Notes under the pieces: generated by a model | What the model saw: the letters and a program-made list of their open reading frames with translations, nothing else | Told to the model about the DNA's origin: nothing | Databases searched by the model: none | Position numbers and translations under genes: made by a program | Shown here: positions 55,497 to 64,000 of the stretch, in pieces | Layout of the letters: each line of letters opens with the position of its first letter | How positions within the stretch are numbered: position 1 is the stretch's first letter | Assembly (NCBI GenBank): GCA_963989245.1 | Contig: OZ022339.1 | Location: forward strand, 16,084,488 to 16,148,487 | Direction of reading: 5' to 3' | Length of the DNA stretch: 64,000 bases | From: Nansenia antarctica | Lineage: Eukaryota; Chordata; Actinopteri; Argentiniformes; Microstomatidae

Positions 55497-55823
55497 CAGA
55501 GAGAGAGAGAGAGACAGAGAGAGACAGAGTGAGACAGAGACAGAGAGAGACAGAGAGAGAGAGACAGAGAGAGAGAGAGACAGAGAGAGACAGAGACAGA
55601 GAGAGAGTGAGAGAGACAGAGACAGAGAGAGAGAGAGACAGAGAGAGACAGAGACAGAGAGAGAGTGAGAGAGACAGAGACAGAGACAGAGACAGAGAGA
55701 GAGAGACAGAGAGAGAGAGAGACAGAGAGAGACAGAGACAGAGAGAGAGTGAGAGAGACAGAGACAGAGAGAGAGAGAGACAGAGAGAGACAGAGACAGA
55801 GAGAGAGTGAGAGAGACAGAGAC

Positions 55824-55862
<39 letters not shown>
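55127..55862 (+). repeat. (GA)n / (GACA)n purine-rich array
   Basis: More than 700 bp of GAGA and GACAGAGA repeats, with a longer internal period around the segment GAGAGTGAGAGAGACAGAGA. The Ser/Leu-rich reverse frames of up to 340 codons are artefacts. Confidence 0.92.
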
Positions 55863-55863
<1 letters not shown>

Positions 55864-56035
55864 GCCTGTGGCTTTTGAAAGTGTGCCAGCACACCTCTTC
55901 TCTTGGTTCTGCTCTTGGGTGAGACAATGTTCACCAGAGCATCTGCAAAGCTCAGCGTTCTCCTATTGCCTACCAGAGCACAGCGGAGCTGCCCAGAGCT
56001 ATACACTGCCCTCTGTCCCTCACTACGCTCCAACA

Positions 56036-56270
56036 GAGAGAGAAACAGAATGAGACAGAAAGAAAGAGAGCGAGCAAGAGAGAGAGAGAGAGAGAGAGCT
56101 GCCCATACTCAGCAAATGCCCTCAAAACAAGTCAGATAATAATGAAAAAAAGGGATGATCCTTCTGTTGTTTTAGTCCTCCCCTGTAGTTGAGAGAGGAG
56201 GAGGAGGAGGAGGAGGAGAGAGGGAGGAGGAGGAGGAGAGAGGGAGGAGGAAGAGAGAGAGGGAGCTTTT
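56036..56270 (+). repeat. (GA)n and (GGA)n tracts
   Basis: GA at 56036-56098, and GGAGGAGGA repeats at 56190-56262. Confidence 0.88.
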
Positions 56271-57500
56271 GATCCCTAGCCAGTCCTTCAGCAGATGCTC
56301 CAGTGTCATCAGAGTCTACCCAGCTCTGACTGCTGAGGTAAATAAAGGGTTAATGCCTCGTTCTCATTCATACCCAGGGTTTCTGTCCAACCAATCAAGA
56401 TCCCTGGTTTCGGTGTGTGTGTTTGTCCGTGAACGCGTGTGTGTGTGTGTGTGTGTCTCAGACTGGGTATTAGTTATATATACAGCCTTGAGAAGCTCCT
56501 CTGTAAGAGTAAGAGGCCCGGAAAAGCTGTGCACTCCAAAGCTTTGATCCAAAGTTGACTGGCAGAGACAACGATGACAACAGAACAGCAACAAATGAGA
56601 AATACAGTTGCTATCCCTGTTGAATCAATCTAATGCTAACTATTTGAGATACATAGTGTGGTAACATGTTTTATATCAGCATATACACGATAGGGTTACC
56701 TTCTCTGTCACTGCTCGTTGATAGAGAAGTGGTATATCTCACAAGAATCCTATAAATATAATGAGGAAAGTGCCAGCTTGTGTGCGTGCCTGTGTGCAGG
56801 CTGCATGTCTGTGTGCAATATCTGGGGGACCTACTGTATTACTGTATGTATCTCTCTCTCTCGCTCTGAGCTCTCCATGGTGCTGAAATTCAAAATTTCC
56901 TTCTGAGCAGCATAGTTGAAGCCGTTGGCCATCATGTTTTATGCATCCTGCCCACAAGCAGTGAGCTTCAACACAAGTGCTGCTGAGCGCCAGCACGGCC
57001 AATGGATTCTGCATCACAGATGAGCTTTAAAGACAGCACTGCGTCTGAATCTTGCTCAGCCGCTGCCTACGACACAGCCCCAGTCCCTAATCAATGAAGC
57101 ACACTTTTTTTTTTAACAGCAGCACTCGGGAAGGGAGCTGGAATTTCCTCCAAAAACACAACCTCTCTGCATCAGATTCAAAGTCTCAAATACAATTCTA
57201 TTCGTCACGTACATCGCAAATGACCGTAATTGACATAGGGGAAAGGCGTGGGGATCTTTGCTCCTCGCTCAACAACAGCCAACAACAATCAACAAGTCAG
57301 CCATCCAAAATAATACAGTCATAAAAAAAAGTGACAATATTAAAAGCTGCAAACAAAAGGCGATAATAAGTCGCAAAATAGTAAGGAAAGAGCGAAGTGG
57401 AGCAGGAGCAGAACCGACTGAAACCATTCGCAGCGGCGTCATGGGACCACCAAAGTCCAAATCATTAAGAAGGAGGCGCCGTCAACCCTGAGAAGAATAG
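56271..57500. other. Unique stretch, no gene
   Basis: A short GT run at about 56436-56456. No exon-like frame with splice sites recognised. Confidence 0.4.
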
Positions 57501-57504
57501 CAAT

Positions 57505-57745
57505 GATGTGTATTATTGTTCCATGGCAAGCTTGAAGAGGTGGGTTTTGAGGGCCTGTTTAAATGTTGGGAGGGTGTTGGCCTGTCTGATGTGGTTGGGG
57601 AGGGCGTTCCAGAGGGACGGGGCTGCGGCTGAAAAGGCACTATCACCCCAGGTCCGGAGCTTGGTCCTGGTGGTCTTGAGGGTGGTTTGGTCGTCAGACC
57701 TGAGGCAACGGGAGGGGGTGTGGAAGGGGACGAGGTCGGCAAGGA
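57505..57745 (-). pseudogene. L2-type LINE C-terminal fragment, reverse strand
   Basis: The reverse strand reads LADLVPFHTPSRCLRSDDQ and TTLKTTRTKLRTWG, then after a frame change SAFSAAAPSLWNALPNHI and LKTHLFKLA. It is nearly identical over about 130 bp to 62249-62375. Confidence 0.82.
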
Positions 57746-58899
57746 ATAGGCATATATATAATCTATACTGCTCTATGGGGGAGAGAGGAGCATCACACCC
57801 TCCCCCTGTCCTTGTGAATGTCCCATCTGTAGAGCAGTGTTCAACAAGGCAGGAGGAACTGTAGAACGAGACATTATCATATCTGGCACTGGCACCATTC
57901 CTGCCAGCTTTCTACTGGGCTGCTATTCCAGATATGGATTTAACCTTCACGATTACAGCCTATGAATAGAGCGGATAGATGAAAAAAAGCCGTTCGAAGG
58001 ACCTTGAGAGAGAAAGAATGTTGAACATATTGACTAATCCGATCACATAGTTAATTCGGTGCTCCTTGAAAATCATTCTACCTGAGGGATTTTTTTAATT
58101 CTCCAACCAGGCACATCATTAGTGAACTAGGCCAAAGGAACGAACGGTGAGTGGTGTGGAACAGTGAGAGAGAGTTTCTCTATATGTATCACATCTAGAA
58201 GGCAGTTCAAAATGGCTGCTGTTTCCCCCACTGGACTCCCAAGTGTTAATCATCAGTTTAAAAAATAAAAACCTAAACCTCCCCAAGGGCTTTTTTTCTG
58301 GAGGGCAGCTAAGCAACTTAATAGTGTCGGAACTATTGACTGACTCACGCTTTGTCTCCTCTCAATGGCATAGGTCCCTTGATGCACAACACAAGTCTGC
58401 ATTATCATCCATCTTTAATGAGCTGTGGGCCATGAACCCACACTAGCTATACTGCATCTGTACACCCTGTCTACACTGTAAGACAGGCCTCAACAACACA
58501 CGCTTCAGCCTACTGTACAAGCCCTCTATCACTCTCTGAAATGACTTGCCCTCTGTAAGGAAACGTGATCGATGCTAATGCTATCAAACAGTTCTGTTTG
58601 GTGTCTAGTCGCCATTATGGGAACAATGAATAACCTCTGAAACGGTTATCTGCCACTTTGAATGGTGGACAGGAAGGCTATCGTTAACCACCCCTACCTT
58701 TGGGGTCTTTTGTATAAAATGTGTCTCTCAAACATGTTGTGGTATTTCAGCTAGCTTTCATTACGCGGTATACTCTGAGCACCGCACAATACTATTTCAC
58801 TTGGGCCAATCAACTTGTTACTTGACTAAACGCTTTTGGACAATGTCACTCAATGTTTGTTGCTGTCCTGTTGTTTACTTTGTCTACTGTATGTTGTAT
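57746..58899. other. Unique stretch, no gene
   Basis: No feature recognised. Confidence 0.4.
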
Positions 58900-58998
58900 G
58901 TATCGTCACTGTTGCACTTGAAGCATGAAAGTACCATGCCCAAGACAAATTTCCCCTCGGGGACAATAAAGTACAATCAATCAATCAATCAATCAAAA
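58900..58998 (+). mobile_element. LINE 3' tail with (CAAT)n
   Basis: GTTGCACTTGAAGCATG, CAAATTTCCCCTCGGGGACA and AATAAAGTACAATCAATCAA. Typical teleost LINE 3' end; no coding part. Confidence 0.65.
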
Positions 58999-60285
58999 AC
59001 TGCGAAAGCGTCTTATTTTACATGGGTGAACATCCCTACACCTCACTCCAGGGACTACGGATGAAAACTAGCCTTCTCTGCAAATTCTGGTGCATTCTTT
59101 GATGTAGCCTACACTGTCCCTGCCAAATAAAACAATAATACAATACTTGAGTCTGTCTGGACTAGACATCTCAGTGCTTCAGTTCAGCATTGGAAGGAAG
59201 GCAGATCAAGGATCCTTCCTTGGGATTTCAGTTCTACACAGACACAACAAGGATTTCATTGACAGTTGTTTGGCTGTTTGAGCTCTGCTGAGCAGACAGA
59301 CTTTTTGGAAAATGTCAAAAGAAGTCAAGACATAAATCACTGTTTGTGTACTGTTTGTTGACATCACCTGAGAAGTGTCGTCGAGCTTTGCGGCCTGTCC
59401 TTCACCTGTCAGTCACCTGAGCCTGCCCATAACAAACGACCTATCTCGTCAGGCTCTGGTCCTCACTTAGCTAACACACACACACACACACAAGCTGGAC
59501 GACTGCCAAACAAGGTATTAGCATATTAGCATGGCTGCAATGCATAGCACTGTTAGCCTTTCCACCACTGTTGTAGGGCAACAACTGTTAGCATCTTTAA
59601 CCTAGCCCCGTTGGAGGCTAACTGGGCCGTTTGACTGATCGTTAGCATCGCTGCACTACGCTAGCCCTGTTAGCGTCCTCGCCTTCTGGTGAACGTTATC
59701 TGATATGTTCGCCACACCAGTCGCTGCGCTGAACACCGAGCTCTGAACAGGCAGCACACCCGCTGAGATCCCTGAAGGTCACAGGCACGTCCTTTCCATT
59801 GCTTCTCCCTCTTTTCTCTCTCTCTCTCTCCTCCCCTCTCTCCTTTCCCCTTTCTTTCTTCCCCCTATTCTTTTTCTTTTCTCCTCCTCACTCTCTCTTC
59901 CCCGCATCACTGCACACAGCTCAAAGGCCCGATTATGACGTTAAGTGCGTTTCGATGTCTACAGATCAGCACTCCACTGACTTCCCAGGCTGCTGGGGGG
60001 GAGGGGGGGGGGGAGGTTGGGGGAGGGAGAGGGCGATGGCTGGCTAGGCCCGGGTTATCAGTACCAGAAAGGGAAAAAACACGGCCATAGGGCTGTGCGT
60101 GTCCCGGCAGTGTCCGGTCACTGTGTTTCCGTGCAGTAGCGAGGAGGAGAAGGGGCATTTCCATAGGCAGCTCATTACAACGAGCCCAAAATGGCACTCC
60201 GGATGGCATGGTGGATATGTCTCTACTGTTTAGTTTGCAGTCAGGGTTGATATGTGGTGACAGAACTGAGGAGTAGCCTTTATTT
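58999..60285. other. Unique stretch with a pyrimidine patch
   Basis: A short CA run at about 59477-59492, CT-rich at 59803-59905 and poly-G at about 59996-60013. No gene. Confidence 0.45.
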
Positions 60286-60291
60286 GCCAGT

Positions 60292-60293
60292 AC

Positions 60294-60333
<40 letters not shown>

Positions 60334-60439
60334 TCTCACACACGCACACATAGAAACACAGACACCGAGAGAGAGAGACACACACACACACACACACACA
60401 CACATAGTATGTGAACAAGTACCAACATATACAGACTTT

Positions 60440-60490
<51 letters not shown>

Positions 60491-60652
60491 ACACACACGC
60501 ATAGAAACAGACACCGAAACACACACACACACACAGAAACACACAGACACACACACACAGACGCACGCATACACACATTCTGACACGTTCTGACAAACAA
60601 CACTCTCTCTCGCACACTCTCCCTCACACACACACACACACACACACTCACA
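60292..60652 (+). repeat. (CA)n compound microsatellite
   Basis: CA blocks at 60292-60330, 60378-60403, 60440-60490, 60519-60560 and 60627-60650, with an ACATAGAAACAGACACCGA-type segment repeated twice (about 60348 and 60500). Confidence 0.9.
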
Positions 60653-61904
60653 CAGATCCGCATCGAGAATCTTCCTAGAGCGTGAAAACATGTTCTAAGG
60701 AGACGAGCAGCTGAGCAGGCTGGCTGAATGTGCAGCAGCCCCACTGTCAGCCATGATCTCCCTGGCTCCCCCCAACCCCAGCCCGTTAGCCCAGGTGCTA
60801 GGTCGCTACCTCCCTCCTGCAGGCCTCCCTAACCAGCCTAGCAAAGCGCCGGCTCAGCCAGTGAGCTGATACTCCCAGTTTTCCAGCTGCCAGCTTGGCT
60901 GGGCCCGGGATACGGTGGGGCTTAAGTCCTGGATGGGAATGCCACTCCAGAGCTTTCCTCCCGGAGCCAGGTATACCTTCCTGTTTGACCCCCCCTACCC
61001 TGGGAATACTTCCTATGGAGCTGGGGTCCTTTTAATAGTCCGGTGACAGGCAGAGGAAGACGTAACAGCCTGGGCATGACAGCAGGGCTGTGGAGGGGTA
61101 GGGGAGGGTAGGGGAGGGGAGGGTTAGAGGCGGTCGGACTCTATGTCTACCTCATGGCGGGGGTACATAGTTTGGGTTGATATATGGCCGCTGTGAATTA
61201 TCAGGGCATCCGTGCTCCTTCCCTAAATGGCGAGCGTATCAGTGCTTGAGGATTGGGATTCCAGCCAGAGAGCTTCTCGGTGGGATCTGTGTTGAACAAT
61301 CACTGTGTCGGAGTAAACGCTGAGTTCAGAGCTACTCAAGGCAAAGCAAAAAGAGTTACATAATACTTGATTTGGCAGTCTTATTTATTGTACTATGAAA
61401 TGCACCGCAATAGTTATTTTCAGGTTCTGTCTCCAACGGATTCAGCACAGAGGGTGGACCTTGTGTCATATTATTATTATATTATAATTAATATTACTGC
61501 CCAGGTATATAGAGTAAGCACAACTTAATGTAAAGTGTGACCAAATTAGATACTTATCGTGTAGTTGCATTTTCGGTATGATACATGATCGTCTTACACC
61601 AATTCTATAAATTAATAATAATAGGTCGTTATGGAAGGTTAAATACGGTGAAACTAGATGTTCAAACCAGTTCTCCGACTACTTTCATATTGTTCTCCTA
61701 TATTTCTGCCGTTGAGCATGACAGACAGCCCAGGTGCTTCCCGTTTCAGACAGGAGAACAGAGGGCCGACCGGGGGAGTAGAGAACATGTTTGTCAGTCA
61801 GTGGAAACCGGTCATGCTTTCTCCCCGGCATGCTCACTCCCAGCCAGCATCAACAACACCACACACGGAAGTCAACCACTGGCAGCCACAGTGGAGGACA
61901 CCAT
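60653..61904. other. Unique stretch, no gene
   Basis: A GGGGAGGGTA tandem at about 61097-61122. Nothing else recognised. Confidence 0.4.
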
Positions 61905-62376
61905 CTCCATTTATAATCATAATAATAATAATAACAATAATAATAATAATAATACATTGGACTTATACAGGGATGCAAATTGGTGATGGCCCAAAAAGGT
62001 GACAGCATTTTTTTTTTGCCTGAAAATGTTGGACCTATTTTGAGGTAAAAACTGCTAAAACGGCTAAAAGGTGACAAGTCTGCACCCCTGTATGTAGCGC
62101 TTTTCTAGACGCTCAAAGACGCTTTACAAACTGAAAAGTAGTAATAATAAAAAGAAACAAAAAATAAATAAAAGAAAGTATAGGGGCCTAATTAAGGTAG
62201 TGCCCGGGACACATGGGATGGGGAGGGGGAGAGGGTTAACTGGTGAAGGCAAGCTTGAAGAGGTGGGTTTTGAGGGCCTGTTTAAATGTTGGGAGGGTGT
62301 TGGCCTGTCTGATGTGGTTGGGGAGGGCGTTCCAGAGGGACGGGGCTGCGGCTGAAAAGGCCCCATCACCCCAGTT
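61905..62376 (-). pseudogene. L2-type LINE 3' end, reverse strand
   Basis: The reverse-strand coding end (SLWNALPNHI, LKTHLFKLA) lies at 62249-62375. The 3' UTR with AAAGCGTCTTTGAGCG at about 62107-62122 (reversed) and the (ATT)n tail at 61915-61952 follow. A MITE-like insert (61969-62089) splits the 3' UTR, and another LINE tail replaces the coding sequence to the right. Confidence 0.8.
61969..62089. mobile_element. Small MITE-like insert in the L2 3' UTR
   Basis: CAGGGATGCAAATTGGTGA at the left and GTCTGCACCCCTG at the right are approximate inverted repeats. Form resembles hAT-type MITEs; the target duplication is unclear (TATA/TATG). Confidence 0.45.
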
Positions 62377-62379
62377 AAT

Positions 62380-62493
62380 ATACCATGCCCTTATATCACT
62401 ATTTGCACTTCTGGTTGGATGCTAAACCGCATTTCGTAGTATTGTACTTTGTACTCTGCGATGACAATAAAGTTGAATCTAATCTAATCTAAT
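62380..62493 (+). mobile_element. LINE 3' tail (Rex1/CR1-like) with (AATCT)n
   Basis: TTTGCACTTCTGGTTGG, then GATGACAATAAAGTTGAATC and (TAATC)n. It abuts the L2 fragment at its coding side. Same tail type as 15784, in the opposite orientation. Confidence 0.7.
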
Positions 62494-62655
62494 CTACAAC
62501 ACAGAGAGAGACATGGCCCCATAACACCACCGACCAAGACAAACCACGGTGAATAAATGTACAATATCGACTAAAGAAAATGTACGTAGGCCTATTTCCA
62601 ATCTGTATAATGGTAGTTACTTTAGAATGCAAGTCTAGTGACAGTGACTAGTCTA

Positions 62656-62656
<1 letters not shown>

Positions 62657-62701
<45 letters not shown>
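62657..62701 (+). repeat. (GT)n microsatellite
   Basis: About 22 GT units. Confidence 0.92.
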
Positions 62702-62706
<5 letters not shown>

Positions 62707-64000
62707 CCCCCTCCATGCTGGGCTGGGGTGAGCTAGGCCGGCAGGTGACAGGGTGGTATGCTGAGCAGAGCAGAGCGGGGCTGAGCTGAATGAGGCCGGG
62801 GCTGGGGTTAGTGAGAGCGACAGCTGACGGCAGGGTGTGTGTGCTCTCTGCTGCTCTGGCGAAATACGGCCAGCTGGTTGCCAAGCACAAGGAGATACAC
62901 AGGCACACAACAGTCCCTCTCCACAGTCGCCTCCACAATCCGCTCCAGATTAAAGACAAACAAACTGTAGGAGTCCCTTCTTCAATAGAGCTCGTTCACT
63001 CACTCTGCCAGGCACACACCAGACACACCATATTTATTTTCTCCATACGATTGCGTGATGCGCAATTCCCTAAAAAAAAAGTAAAGATAAGAGTAGAGAA
63101 TCGATTTTAGCGATATCCGTCCGGTGTTCAAATGTTTTGTGGGCAGCTTAAAAGCCCAAACTGTTAAAAGTCAATATCGGCAGATATGTCTGTAATCTGA
63201 AAAATGTTCACGAGTTGATTATCATTATCAAAAATGTATAGTCATATATATTGCAATATTTATAAATTGACAGCGCTGTAAATAGTGTTATTCTTGCACA
63301 ATACATTGCACCCGCTTAATCTGATTTAGGCTACTGTTGGTGAGTTTACTAATTGCACATAATGTTGATGAGAATAAGCAAGGGGACACGTCAATCCGAA
63401 TTTTTATACAAAATGAAAAGGCCATATGCACCTTGCTTACAAAGTAAAAGAGTTAATGAAGCCAACAAAAAACACTATGAAGACATAAATACACTGTGTA
63501 GCCTAACTGTATTTAAGAAAAGTAATTGTTTCCACTTAGTAGTCTAAATGTTGGAGAGAGGTCGGTGGCGGCCTTAATTTTTTACCCCCAAACGTTTTTG
63601 GGGTCTTTTTTGGCTGGCCCCCCTCTGTGTCACCCTCCTGAAAATTAACTGGCCCTGAATTTGGGTGACTAAATTCACCCTCGGCACTAAATGAGTTAAG
63701 TGAGTGAGAACTGAGAAGAGAGAGAAGAGAGAGGGCTAGGTACCCACAGTCATGCATATTGTCCTCTCCCCTCATCTCTTCTCCTTCCTCAACTATTACT
63801 ACAACTCTGTGCACATGTCAACAGATGACCAGAGCGAGAGGTGATGTGAGAGGAGAGAGGAGGTCGTGGGAGAGTATATAGACGCACAGCGGGGGAACGA
63901 TACAGAGGAGATATAAGGACACGCAACGCAACACCCCCCCCGCCCCCCGCCTCATCTTCTCACCCTTCACAGTTTCCACCTCCTCCCGAACCCCTCAGTT
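62702..64000. other. Unique stretch to the window end, no gene
   Basis: No exon or RNA recognised. A small C/G hairpin (ACCCCCAAACGTTTTTGGGG, about 63583) and AGAGAGAAGAGAGAG (about 63717) are present. Confidence 0.4.

Noticed and set aside
54905..56033. Ser/Leu-rich reverse frames of 340 and 270 codons
   Set aside because: Translations of GA/GACA repeats.

Overview
This window reads as intronic DNA from a ray-finned (teleost) fish. It is dominated by microsatellites, minisatellites and decayed transposable elements typical of teleosts: L2 and Rex1/CR1-like LINE tails, tRNA-derived SINEs, Tc1-like, hAT-like and piggyBac-like DNA elements, and a solo LTR. Nothing bacterial or viral is apparent. 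The species cannot be fixed from the sequence.

The only host protein-coding exon I can support lies at 22722-22892 on the minus strand. It encodes 57 residues of the S0-S1 linker of the BK calcium-activated potassium channel alpha subunit (kcnma1), in phase, with consensus splice sites on both sides. The rest of the window is therefore probably the two long introns flanking it: intron 2 towards base 1 and intron 1 towards base 64000. That placement is inference. A 400-nt tract that is CU-rich in the sense transcript sits 80 nt upstream of its acceptor.

Layout. 1-12.8 kb: C-rich 20-bp minisatellite, a large (CA)n block with a 232-bp duplication, a SINE split by an L2, and purine tracts. 12.8-17.4 kb: a Tc1 relic inside a (TATC)n array, an L2 end, a 30-bp minisatellite, and two MITE families. 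17431-17630: a 200-base assembly gap. 17.6-30 kb: simple repeats around the kcnma1 exon, a hAT-like MITE, a TIR element with a possible THAP-like segment, a solo LTR. 30-33 kb: a 2,036-bp element with 13-bp terminal inverted repeats, carrying a 61-bp-arm hairpin, a reverse-strand U2 snRNA copy with a PSE-like promoter block, a possible pair of spliced mini-exons and a 195-bp tandem array; just after it, a hAT MITE with a perfect 8-bp duplication. 33-48 kb: SINEs, an L2 nested in a hAT-like element, minisatellites. 48.0-51.0 kb: a Tc1 relic invaded by a hAT MITE and then by a LINE with a nearly continuous reverse-transcriptase frame. 51-64 kb: simple repeats, another Tc1 relic, two reverse-strand L2 ends and LINE tails.

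The most unusual object is the 30010-32045 composite. It carries a U2 gene with its promoter block, but the U2 branch-site recognition sequence has lost three bases, so the copy should not support normal splicing.
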